Below, piece after piece: positions 1 through 8,600 of a stretch of DNA of 64,000 bases (position 1 is the first letter of the stretch; every line of letters begins with the position of its first letter). The notes below the pieces were generated by a model. That model worked only from the letters and a program-made list of their open reading frames with translations. It was not told where the DNA came from and ran no database searches. The position numbers and the translations under genes are program-made. This DNA comes from Elusimicrobia bacterium CG1_02_56_21 (GTDB lineage Bacteria; Elusimicrobiota; Elusimicrobia; Elusimicrobiales; UBA9959). The DNA lies in contig MNUR01000122.1 in assembly GCA_001871115.1 (NCBI GenBank), positions 1 to 64,000 on the forward strand. The letters are read 5' to 3'.

Positions 1-227
1 CCCCGCGGTAATTCTGGTTTAGGCCCCGGCAGCAGGGCTTAATTTATTGAAGGCGGCGACGATTCTTTGGTTCCCAAAGGGCCCAGGCTGTTATGGGTCT
101 TCCTGCTTAGGATAAAAATCAAGGATTCAGGTAGAATTAATACATGGACGCCGTGCTTAACGCAGTTTTTCTGCCCGCCAAGGCAGCGGTATCGTCCGAA
201 GATAAAGCTTAACTGAGGAGATTGCAA

Positions 228-1046
228 ATGAGAAAACTTATAGCGCTTGCAGCCCTGATTCTAGCCCCGGGAATAGTGTCAGCGGCGGACAGTCCGGACC
301 TTACTACGCTTGGAAAATCAGATGTGGCAAAGGTGGAGACTTCCGCTCTTGCGCTGCCGAGCCTGCCCGCCAGCGAGAAGATAGTTGGCGGCATAGAGGC
401 ATCAAAGGGAGAATTTCCTTTTATAGTTTCTCTGCAGGGCTCCTGGGGCCATTTCTGCGGCGGCTCCTTGATTAATAAGAACTGGGTGCTTACAGCGCAG
501 CATTGTATTGCCGGCGGTATAGAGAATGTTGTTATCGGCATGCACGTTCAGGGGCAGACCGCCGGGACCGAGAGCTTCAAGGCGGTCGAGGTAATACCTC
601 ATCCTCTGGCCGGGAACGGCGACCAGGATTATGATTTCGCCCTGGTGCGGCTGGAAGGCGACTCAAGCTTCCCCCCCATCTCCCTTAATGGCGATGAATT
701 GACCGGCAATGTGGACCTGGTTACCGCCGGCTGGGGCGCTACCGGAGAGAATGAAGGACTGGCGACCAATCTTCTGAAGGTTACAGTGCCGTTTGTCTCG
801 GCTGACCGGTGCTCCCTGGCCTATTCCGGTAAGATAACGGACCGCATGATCTGCGCCGGTTACGATGCAGGGGGTAAAGATTCCTGCCAGGGAGACAGCG
901 GCGGCCCGCTTGTTATGGGCTCCGGCTCCGGCGGGAAGCTTGTAGGCGTTGTAAGCTGGGGCTATGGCTGCGCGAGGCCGAATCAGTACGGCGTTTACGC
1001 TAAAGTCAGCTCAGTCCTGCCCTGGATAGAAGGCATAGTAAAATAG
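228..1046 (+). CDS. Secreted trypsin-like serine protease (S1A), zymogen
   Basis: The 272-residue product has a signal peptide (residues 1-20, cleaved after VSA-A), a propeptide of about 30 residues and a chymotrypsin-fold domain starting at Ile52 after Lys51 (K|IVGG), the classic trypsinogen activation site. The catalytic triad is His92 (LTAQHC), Asp136 (DYDFAL) and Ser224 (GDSGGP). Asp218, six residues before the serine, matches the trypsin specificity-pocket Asp189, so cleavage after Lys/Arg is expected. Six cysteines fit the three conserved trypsin disulfides. The ATG at 228 is chosen over an upstream TTG at 222 because GAGGAG lies 7 bases before it. It is a single gene followed at once by a terminator. 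Extracellular or periplasmic protein digestion is inferred; the family call is firm. Confidence 0.93.
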   Translation: MRKLIALAALILAPGIVSAADSPDLTTLGKSDVAKVETSALALPSLPASEKIVGGIEASKGEFPFIVSLQGSWGHFCGGSLINKNWVLTAQHCIAGGIENVVIGMHVQGQTAGTESFKAVEVIPHPLAGNGDQDYDFALVRLEGDSSFPPISLNGDELTGNVDLVTAGWGATGENEGLATNLLKVTVPFVSADRCSLAYSGKITDRMICAGYDAGGKDSCQGDSGGPLVMGSGSGGKLVGVVSWGYGCARPNQYGVYAKVSSVLPWIEGIVK

Positions 1047-1062
1047 CCTGCTCCAAATTGGA

Positions 1063-1097
1063 AAGACTCCCGCGGAAAGCCGCGGGAGTCTTTTTTT
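1063..1097 (+). terminator. Rho-independent terminator of the trypsin-like gene
   Basis: A perfect 11-bp stem (GACTCCCGCGG with CCGCGGGAGTC) around an AAAG loop is followed by seven T. It ends the plus-strand protease transcript just before the convergent minus-strand gene stop at 1123. Confidence 0.95.
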
Positions 1098-1122
1098 GCT
1101 AATCCCATACCAACATAGTATT

Positions 1123-1737
1123 TTATTTCTTTTCAACCAAAGTCATCCCGCATTTAGGGCACTTGCCGGGCTTGTCGCCCTGGTAGTCTCCCATAGGGCA
1201 GACGTACATCCTGGCTGAGGGTTCCTTTGCTTCTTTCACTTCTTTCATAGCCATACCGCATTTGGGACATTTGCCGGGCTTTTTGGATTTAACGCAGCCC
1301 ATAGGGCAGGCGTAGGCCTTGTGCATCGCGGCCTTATTTTCCTTCATGTCCATGCCGCACTTGGGGCATTTGCCGGGCTTGTCGGATTCCGCGCAGCCCA
1401 TGGGGCAGACGTAGGCTTTATGCATTGCGGTCTCGTTTTTCTTCATGTCCATGCCGCACTTGGGGCATTTGCCGGGCTTATCCGATTCCGCGCAGCCCAT
1501 GGGGCAGACGTAGGCGGCCTTGCCGGGAGCCTTAGCCGAGACTTCTTCTTCGCTGCCTCCGGCGCAGCATGCGCAGGTCTTTTTATTACTTTTCTCGCCG
1601 GGCAGGGCCTCCTGGCCATCCCCGGCTTTCTGCATTGCGGCTTCGGCGCCTTTGTGGGCATGTCCGCCGTCCGCGGCGAAAGACGGAGAATATCCGAGTG
1701 CAAGGGCGAATACGCCCAGTAATATAATTTTATTCAT
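1123..1737 (-). CDS. Exported protein with four heavy-metal-binding (HMBD) repeats
   Basis: The 204-residue product has a signal peptide (MNKIILLGVFALALGYSPSFA), a His-containing linker, a KKTCACCAGG motif near residue 55 and four HMBD-type repeats at about 76-99, 109-132, 142-165 and 178-201. Each repeat has the form YxCPMG...KPGKCPKCGM, with a 33-residue period for the first three. The domain is normally found singly at the N-terminus of CusB proteins and P-type ATPases and binds soft metals through its cysteines. Here the usual CPMH is CPMG in every copy. The start is the second ATG of ATGATG, which has the better spacing from AAGGAGG; the stop of the upstream 66-aa gene overlaps it, so translation is probably coupled. 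A periplasmic metal sponge or carrier for the CusCBA pump is the likely role (inference). The metal is unknown. Confidence 0.85.
   Translation of the reverse strand: MNKIILLGVFALALGYSPSFAADGGHAHKGAEAAMQKAGDGQEALPGEKSNKKTCACCAGGSEEEVSAKAPGKAAYVCPMGCAESDKPGKCPKCGMDMKKNETAMHKAYVCPMGCAESDKPGKCPKCGMDMKENKAAMHKAYACPMGCVKSKKPGKCPKCGMAMKEVKEAKEPSARMYVCPMGDYQGDKPGKCPKCGMTLVEKK
1244..1540 (-). repeat. Three tandem 99-bp coding repeats (HMBD units)
   Basis: Units start at 1244, 1343 and 1442, exactly 99 bp apart. The last two are nearly identical in sequence, while the first is more diverged. This points to recent in-frame duplication of a metal-binding module. A fourth, diverged protein repeat lies at the C-terminus. 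Confidence 0.85.
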
Positions 1738-1937
1738 CATTCCTCCTTATGTTCTTCATGTTCTTTGCTGTCTTTCAGCGGTTCGGGCACGCACAGAGCT
1801 TCTTTCTGGGCCGCCGACCGGCCGCAACTTGTGCAGATATGTTCCGCGTCCTTCGCCGCTTCCTTCATTTCCTTCAACGCTTTGCGGGCGGCAAGCACGC
1901 ACATCGTTTCTTTAAGTCCTTCTTCTATGTTTTTCAT
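1737..1937 (-). CDS. Small Cys/His protein, zinc-ribbon-like
   Basis: The 66-residue product has an amphipathic, Lys/Ala/Glu-rich helix (residues 5-30), then HICTSCGR (His33, Cys35, Cys38) and Cys49, followed by a Lys/Glu/His tail. The CxxC-x10-C layout suggests a metal knuckle. No family was recognised. A good AAAGGA site precedes the ATG, the upstream ThiF-rhodanese stop is 11 bp away, and the TGA overlaps the start of the HMBD-repeat gene (ATGATGA). These features support a genuine coupled gene. There is no signal peptide, so it is probably cytoplasmic. Role unknown; its position suggests cytoplasmic metal or sulfur handling. Confidence 0.75.
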   Translation of the reverse strand: MKNIEEGLKETMCVLAARKALKEMKEAAKDAEHICTSCGRSAAQKEALCVPEPLKDSKEHEEHKEE

Positions 1938-1948
1938 TGTTGTCCTTT

Positions 1949-3046
1949 TTAATAACGAAGCATTCTTTTATCCGCTTTTTCGGCCCAGGCGTCTATTCCG
2001 CCTTTGAGCACAAATACTTTGCGAAAACCTTTTTTCCGAAGAGCGCGGCAGGCCGCTGCCGATTTGCTCTGGCCTTTGCAATACAGGACCAGTTCCTCTT
2101 CGGGGCCGAACCCTGCGCCGGTCTTAATGAGTTCTTCAAAATCCGTCCAGGCGTCGCCGGGGATATGGACCAGGTCGTGCTCCCAGCCATAGCGCAGGTC
2201 CAGCAGCCGCGGCGGGGTCCCGGAATCCAGCCGGGTTTTCAGTTCCTCCGGAGTGATCATTGCTAAGGAAATAGCGCCGGCGAATCTTGTCTCAAGCTGC
2301 GCTTTACTTCCGCAGGCCGGGCAGTCCGGCCGTTTTTTAAGTTCTATTACGTTAAAATCCGACAGCCGGAAATCCAGCATGGCGAATTTGCCTTTGAGCG
2401 TTTCCAGGCCCAGTATCAGCTTAAGTATTTCAAGGGCCTGCATTGAGGCTACGGCCCCGGCCGCAGGGCCCATCACGCCGGCTTCGGCGCAGGCCTGGTT
2501 TTCCTGGTTCTCAGCTCCGGGGGCCAGGCAGCCGAGGCAGGGGCCGCTATGCGGTTCAAAGACAGCCAGCTGCCCTTCGAACTGGTACACGGCTCCGTGG
2601 ACATAGGTCTTTTTGAGCTCGAGGCAGGCCCGGTTTATGGCCGCGCGCGTAATGAAATTATCCGTGCAGTCGGCGATATAGTCGTAGCGCTCAATTGCAG
2701 CTTTGATATTCTCCCTGGTCAGCAGCCCCTCGTGCGCGTTAACCTTTATTCCGCCGTTAATTTCCAGCAACCGCTGCCTAACCAGTGCGGTCTTGAGTTT
2801 TCCTATGTCGCTCGTCCCGTAGGTAAGCTGCCGATGCAGGTTGGAAAGCTCTACCGCGCCCGAGTCGAATACGCCTATCTCCCCCACCCCCGCCCCGGCC
2901 AAATAGCCGAGCACCAGGCTTCCCAGGCCGCCGGCGCCTATCACGGCTACCTTGGCGGACATCAGCTTCTCCTGGCCCTCAGGTCCGACGCCGGGTATTA
3001 CAAGCTGTCTTGAATACCGGATGAATTCTTCTTTAGAAAGAGACAT
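1949..3046 (-). CDS. ThiF/MoeB-type adenylyltransferase fused to rhodanese
   Basis: The 365-residue protein has an E1-like ATP-binding domain: GAGGLG at 37-42, Asp61, and DCTDN at 126-130. Zinc ligands are Cys170, Cys173, Cys242 and Cys245. A C-terminal rhodanese domain (about 265-365) carries active-site loop CKGQSKS with Cys323. MOCS3/MoeBR-type proteins of this layout adenylate the C-terminal glycine of a ubiquitin-like sulfur carrier (MoaD, ThiS, CysO) and pass persulfide sulfur to it. No sulfur-carrier gene is visible nearby. The gene starts 2 bp after the cystathionine gamma-lyase stop, so sulfur from cysteine is the natural donor. Molybdopterin synthesis is one possible destination, since a molybdenum hydroxylase is encoded at the right edge of the window. 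Confidence 0.9.
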   Translation of the reverse strand: MSLSKEEFIRYSRQLVIPGVGPEGQEKLMSAKVAVIGAGGLGSLVLGYLAGAGVGEIGVFDSGAVELSNLHRQLTYGTSDIGKLKTALVRQRLLEINGGIKVNAHEGLLTRENIKAAIERYDYIADCTDNFITRAAINRACLELKKTYVHGAVYQFEGQLAVFEPHSGPCLGCLAPGAENQENQACAEAGVMGPAAGAVASMQALEILKLILGLETLKGKFAMLDFRLSDFNVIELKKRPDCPACGSKAQLETRFAGAISLAMITPEELKTRLDSGTPPRLLDLRYGWEHDLVHIPGDAWTDFEELIKTGAGFGPEEELVLYCKGQSKSAAACRALRKKGFRKVFVLKGGIDAWAEKADKRMLRY

Positions 3047-3048
3047 GG

Positions 3049-4188
3049 TTATTTAAGCGCTCTGTCGAGGTCCTTTATCAGGTCGTCTGAATTCTCTATG
3101 CCTGCCGATAGCCGCACCAGCCCGGCTGTTATGCCGCGCTTCAGGCGGTCCCGCTCCGGGATGGCGGCGTGCGTCATCGTGGACGGGTAACAGGCCAGGG
3201 ATTCAACTCCGCCCAGGCTCTCGGCCAGCACGAAGATCTTCAGTTTTCTGAAGAATGCTTCAGCCGCGGCCCTGCCTCCTTTCAGTTCGAAACTTACCAT
3301 TCCGCCAAAACCGTCCATCTGTCTGTCGGCGAGGGCGTGAGAGGGGTGGGTCTCGAGACCGGGGTAGTAGACCTTGGCTACGGCAGGGTGAGCCGTGAGG
3401 AAGGCGGCGACAGCGAAAGCGTTCGCTTCGTGGGCCTTCATGCGTACTGCCAGGGTCTTCATCCCGCGCAGCGTCAGCCAGGAATCCCAGGGGCCGGGAA
3501 CTCCGCCGGCCGCGTTCTGGTGGAATTTAACTTCTTCGTAAACGCCCTTGTCCGCCACGGCCATCAGGCCGCCTATCACGTCGCTGTGGCCGCCCAGGTA
3601 CTTGGTGGAACTGTGCACCACGATATCGGCTCCCAGTTCTATGGGCCTTTGGAAGTAGGGCGTTGCGAAGGTATTATCTACGGCGAGAATAGCCTTGCCC
3701 TTTTTGGCGATATCGGCCAGGGCCGCTATATCGGTAATGTTCAGGAGCGGGTTAGTGGGAGTTTCGGCCCAGATCATCCGGGTATTGCGGCGCATCGCTT
3801 TCTTGAAGGAATTCGGGTCTTTTGAATCCGCGTAAGAGATCTCCAGGCCCCACTTCCGGAACACCTTCTCGAACAGCCGGTAGGTCCCGCCGTAAACGTC
3901 GTCCCCGGAGACAACATGGTCCCCCTTCCTGAGCAGGCCCAGGCAAGCGGTGGATTCGGCGGCGAGGCCGGAGGCGAAAGCCAGTCCGTATTTGGCGCCC
4001 TCCAGCGCGGCGATGCAGTCTTCCAGCGCTTTTCTCGTGGGGTTTCCCGTGCGGGAGTATTCCCAGCCCCTGTCTTTGCCTATCCCGTCCTGTTTGTAGG
4101 TGGAAGTCTGGTAAACCGGGATATTTACGGATCCCGTGGTCTTGTCGGCGTCCTGTCCGGCGTGTATCAATGCTGTTTCGAATTTCAT
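3049..4188 (-). CDS. Cystathionine gamma-lyase / gamma-synthase family
   Basis: The 379-residue enzyme belongs to the Cys/Met-metabolism PLP family. YSRTGNPTR (44-52) contributes phosphate-binding residues from the neighbouring subunit. Asp171 (VDNTF) contacts the pyridine nitrogen, and Lys196 (SSTKYLGGHSD) forms the Schiff base. Because it directly follows a cystathionine beta-synthase, the lyase activity (cystathionine to cysteine, and H2S from cysteine) is more likely than synthase. Sequence alone cannot separate these activities. SD CAGGAG precedes the ATG. It is cytoplasmic, usually a tetramer. Confidence 0.9.
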   Translation of the reverse strand: MKFETALIHAGQDADKTTGSVNIPVYQTSTYKQDGIGKDRGWEYSRTGNPTRKALEDCIAALEGAKYGLAFASGLAAESTACLGLLRKGDHVVSGDDVYGGTYRLFEKVFRKWGLEISYADSKDPNSFKKAMRRNTRMIWAETPTNPLLNITDIAALADIAKKGKAILAVDNTFATPYFQRPIELGADIVVHSSTKYLGGHSDVIGGLMAVADKGVYEEVKFHQNAAGGVPGPWDSWLTLRGMKTLAVRMKAHEANAFAVAAFLTAHPAVAKVYYPGLETHPSHALADRQMDGFGGMVSFELKGGRAAAEAFFRKLKIFVLAESLGGVESLACYPSTMTHAAIPERDRLKRGITAGLVRLSAGIENSDDLIKDLDRALK

Positions 4189-4209
4189 TTTATCTCCTGT
4201 ATCTGCGGT

Positions 4210-5577
4210 TTATGCCAGCGTCCGGCGCAGGTGGTTAAGCAGGTCTACGCGCGTAATAAGGCCGTAGAATTTACCTTCCGAGTTCAGCAGCCCCACCAGG
4301 CCTTTATTGAGGATGGTGGTGATCTCCTCGAGCGGAGTGGAAGGCTGTACAGTAACCAGATTATGCGTCATATGGTCCCTGACGGGCTTGCGGTAGTTGG
4401 AAGCGTCTTTGTGAACGGCCATAAGGATATCCGACTCGTCGAGGATGCCTACAACGTGCCCCTCCTCCATTACGGGTAGCTGGGTGTATTCATACATCCG
4501 CATCCGCAGGAAGGCGGTCACCAGCGCGTCGCCGGGCTTTACCGAGGCCACCGAGCCCGCGGAGCAGGGGCGCCCCACCAGGTCCCGCAGGTCGCCGAAT
4601 TCCGTCCGCTTTATAAAGCCCTGGTCGGCCATCCAGTAATCGTTGAACATCTTTGAGAGGTATTTGTTGCCGCTGTCGCCGACTATAGTTACTACCCGTT
4701 TCGGGGTCTGGCTCTCCCTGCAGTAGCGGAGCGCGGCCGCCACCAGGGTGCCCGTGGAGGAGCCGGCCAGCACCCCTTCGGCTTTAAGAAGTTCGCGTAC
4801 TACAGTGAAACTTTCTTCGTCGGTTATGGAGTAAGCTTTTTTAACCAGGGACATCTCGGCTACCGGGGGAATAAAATCCTCGCCTATCCCCTCCACGAAC
4901 CACGAGCCCGCTTTGCCCAGCTTCCCGGTCTTTATATAGTCCGCCAGCACCGAGCCCGCCGGGTCGGCAAGGACCATCTCCGTAGCGGGCGAGACGCGGG
5001 CGAAAAAGCGGCCGAGGCCGGTCAGCGTGCCTCCCGAGCCTATGCCGCAGACTACCGCGTCTACCTTGTGCTCCATCTGCTCCCAGATCTCCGGAGCGGT
5101 CCCCTGTTCATGCGCCGCGGGATTGGCGGGGTTGCCGAACTGGTTGATGAAATAGCTGTTCGGGGTTTCCCTGGCTATCCTTTCCGCCATGTCCTGGTAA
5201 TATTCAGGGTGGCCTTTTTCTACGTCGGAGCGGGTATTTACGATCTCCGCGCCCAGGGCTCTTAAATGCGAGATCTTTTCCTGGCTCATTTTGTCGGGGA
5301 TCACCAGGATCAGCTTATAGCCTTTCTGGGCGGCTACCAGCGCCAGGCCAAGCCCGGTATTGCCGGCTGTGGCTTCTACCAAAGTCCCCCCTTTGCCGAT
5401 CTTTCCTTCCTTCTCGGCGGCGGCTATCATAGAGAGGGCTATCCGGTCTTTTATCGAGCCGCCGGGATTCTGGCACTCAAGCTTCAGAAAAAGCTCGCAT
5501 TTGCCGGTATCCAGTTTCTGCACTTTGAGCAGCGGGGTGTTGCCTATCAGATCAAGTACGGTGTCAGCTTTTTGCAT
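4210..5577 (-). CDS. Cystathionine beta-synthase with CBS-domain pair
   Basis: The 455-residue protein has a fold-type II PLP catalytic core with Lys43 (GGSIKDR), a phosphate/substrate loop TAGNTG and the glycine-rich cofactor loop GIGSGGT. Two C-terminal CBS (Bateman) domains follow from about 335 to 455. It lacks the heme-binding N-terminal extension of mammalian enzymes. It condenses serine with homocysteine to cystathionine, or makes H2S with cysteine as a substrate. The CBS pair may sense adenosine ligands. An O-acetylserine-dependent cysteine synthase with CBS domains is the alternative, but the adjacent gamma-lyase favours reverse transsulfuration. GGAG lies 5 bp before ATG. It follows cusA by 44 bp in the same direction. 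Confidence 0.88.
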   Translation of the reverse strand: MQKADTVLDLIGNTPLLKVQKLDTGKCELFLKLECQNPGGSIKDRIALSMIAAAEKEGKIGKGGTLVEATAGNTGLGLALVAAQKGYKLILVIPDKMSQEKISHLRALGAEIVNTRSDVEKGHPEYYQDMAERIARETPNSYFINQFGNPANPAAHEQGTAPEIWEQMEHKVDAVVCGIGSGGTLTGLGRFFARVSPATEMVLADPAGSVLADYIKTGKLGKAGSWFVEGIGEDFIPPVAEMSLVKKAYSITDEESFTVVRELLKAEGVLAGSSTGTLVAAALRYCRESQTPKRVVTIVGDSGNKYLSKMFNDYWMADQGFIKRTEFGDLRDLVGRPCSAGSVASVKPGDALVTAFLRMRMYEYTQLPVMEEGHVVGILDESDILMAVHKDASNYRKPVRDHMTHNLVTVQPSTPLEEITTILNKGLVGLLNSEGKFYGLITRVDLLNHLRRTLA

Positions 5578-5621
5578 GTGTTCTCCATTTTAGCCGCGCG
5601 TTCCCGGCCTCGGTTAATCGT

Positions 5622-8600
5622 TCAGTTGAAAGCGTTCTTTTTCTTTTTCCACAAGTAGTATACGACAGGATATACCAGCAGTTCCAGCGCGAAGCTGGAG
5701 GCTAGTCCGCCTATCATGGGCGCGGCTATCCGCTTCATCAGGTCTGAACCTGTCCCCAGCGCCCACATTATGGGGATAAGGCCCATGAAAGCCGCCGCTA
5801 CCGTCATCAGTTTCGGGCGCACCCTTTTGACCGCGCCGTGCATGACCGCTTCTTTGAGGTCGGCGGTATTGTTCATGCGGCCCTGCGCCTTCATCCCGTC
5901 ATAAGACAAATCCAGGAAGAGCAGCATGAAAACCCCCGTCTCAGCGTCCAGGCCCATCAGGGCTATCATGCCTACCCAGACGGCGATGGAAACGTTGTAG
6001 TTTAGGAAGTAAAGGAACCAGACCGCGCCTATGAGCGAGAAGGGCACTGCCATCAGAACTATAAAAGTCTTGGCTGCCGACTTGGTGTTAGTATAGAGCA
6101 GTATGAAGATTATTATGAGGGTAAGCGGCAGTACGATCTTAAGTCTTTCGCGGACTCGGAGCATGTTCTCGTACTGGCCGCTCCATTCCAGCGAATAGCC
6201 GGCCGGGATATTAAGGCCCGAGAGCACATGCTCTTTCGCGTTCTTTACATAGGTTCCTACATCTATGCCTTCGATGTCCACGTAGACGTAGCCCGACAGC
6301 ATCCCGTTCTCGTCCCTTATCATGCCGGGGCCCTGGCGCATCTCGATGTCGGCTATCTGGGCCAGGGGTACATTTATGCCGCCTTTAGAGGTTACGAGCA
6401 CCCTGCCCAGCTTGTTCAGGTCGTCGCGGAATTCCCGGGCGTAGCGGACGTTTATTGAATACCTTTCCCTGCCCTCCACCGTGGTGGAGATGGTCTCCCC
6501 GCCGATGGCCGACATCACGGCCATCTGCGCCTCTTTCACCGAGAGGCCGTAGCGCGCGAGCTGGTCCCGCTTCAGCGTGAAGTCCAGGAAATAGCCGCCG
6601 GCGGTGCGCTCGGCGAAAGCGCTCCGGGTGCCCTTTACCTGGGTTATAAGCTGCTCTATTTCAACGCCTATTTTCTGTATCTGGGTGAGATCCGCTCCAT
6701 AGATCTTTATCCCTACAGGCGTCCGGATCCCGGTCGAGAGCATATCTATCCTGGCCTTTATAGGCATGGTCCAGGCATTGGAAACCCCGGGGAAGCGCAT
6801 CTTCGAGTCTATGTCGGTGATCAGTTCTTCCCAGGTCAGTTTGTCGTACCAGACATGGCTGAGCAGCCTGCGCAGGAATTCCGGCGCCCAGGAGGAATAC
6901 CAGCGCTCCTTGGAGCGCCATTCGTCGTGAGGCTTTAAGACCACGGTAGTCTCCATCATGGAGAAAGGCGCCGGGTCCGTGGAAGTATCGGCGCGGCCGG
7001 CTTTGCCGAACACCCTTTCCACTTCCGGGACGCTTTTAAGTATCCGGTCCTGCAGCTGCATCAGCTTCTGCGCTTCGGTGACCGAAAGCCCGGGTAAAGT
7101 TGTGGGCATGTAGAGGATGGTCCCTTCGTTCAAAGGCGGCATGAATTCCGAGCCCAGCTTCAGGTAGACGGGGATTGTCGAGATGATAAGCAGTACCGCG
7201 AAAGCGACGGTTTTAACCGGGTGGCTCAGCACGAATTTGCAGACCGGTTCGTAGACCGCGAACAGCGCTTTGCTGACGGGGTGTTTCTCTTCGGGGTAAT
7301 AAGTTCCTACCGCCACGGTATTGACGGCTTTTCCCAGCCAACCCGGCTTGATAGGAAACGGGTCCATCCGGGCGAACATCATCCGCAGGGCCGGGTCCAG
7401 GGTTATAGCGAGGATTGCGGCCATGAACATTGAAAGATTCTTGGTATAGGCCAGCGGTTTGAACAGTCGGCCTTCCTGGTCCACCAAAGTGAAGATAGGC
7501 AGGAAAGCTACGGCTATGACCAGCAGCGAGAAGAACACCGACGGGCCCACTTCCTGCAGGGCCTCCAGGCGTATAGTGTGGAAGTCCCCTTTTCTGCCCC
7601 CGCTATTCCAGAGCTCCAGCTTTTTATACGCGTTCTCCACCTCTACTATAGCCCCGTCCACCAGCACGCCTATCGAGATGGCTATGCCGGAGAGCGACAT
7701 GATATTGGAGGAGATCCCCATGAAATACATGGGTATAAAAGCCAGGAAAACGGAGACCGGTATGGTCACTATAGGAATGATGCCGGAAGGTATATGCCAC
7801 AGGAAAATTAGTATCACCAGGCTGACGATGAGCATCTCCTCGGTCAGCTGGCGCTTGAGGGTGGCTATGGCTTTATAGATCAGGTCCGAGCGGTCGTAGG
7901 TCGTGACGATTTCAACGCCTTCCGGCAGGGAAGGCCTTATCTGTTCTATCTTTTCTTTTATCCTTTTAATGACGTTCAGCGCGTTCTCTTTGTGGCGGAT
8001 CACCGCTATCCCGCCGACGGTGTCTCCCTCCCCGTCCAGGTCGGAAACCCCGCGGCGCATCTCGGGGCCGATCTCCACTTTGGCTATGCTTTTAATAAGT
8101 ACCGGGGTCCCGCCCGCGTCCAGGCCCACCACAATGTTGCCTATATCCGCAGCGGACTTGGCATAGCCCTTGCCGCGGATCATGTATTCCGCCCCGGAAA
8201 ATTCTATTACGCGGCCGCCCGCCTCGCTGTTCCCGTCTTTAACGGCGCTTAAAACCTTTTCAAGCGGAATATTGTAGGCGGCCATGGCATTAGGGTTCAG
8301 GTTTACCTGGTACTGCTTCTGGAAGCCGCCTATGGAAGCCACTTCGGCCACGCCCGGAACCGACTGGAGGTGGAATTTCAGGTTCCAGTCCTGGAAGGAG
8401 CGCAGTTCAGACAGGTCGTGCTTTCCTGTTTTGTCCACAAGCGCATATTGGTATACCCAGCCGACGCCGGTGGCGTCCGGGCCCATCTCGGTCTTGACTC
8501 CCTCGGGCAGCTGGCTCTGGATCTTGCTGAGGTATTCCAGCACCCTCGAGCGCGCCCAGTAAATATCGGTCCCGTCCTCGAAGATCACATAAACATAGGA

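Noticed and set aside
144-212. 22-codon frame upstream of the trypsin-like gene
   Set aside because: No SD, too short, and no recognisable leader-peptide feature.
1244-1540. Possible CRISPR-like repeats
   Set aside because: The units are contiguous coding repeats without spacers.
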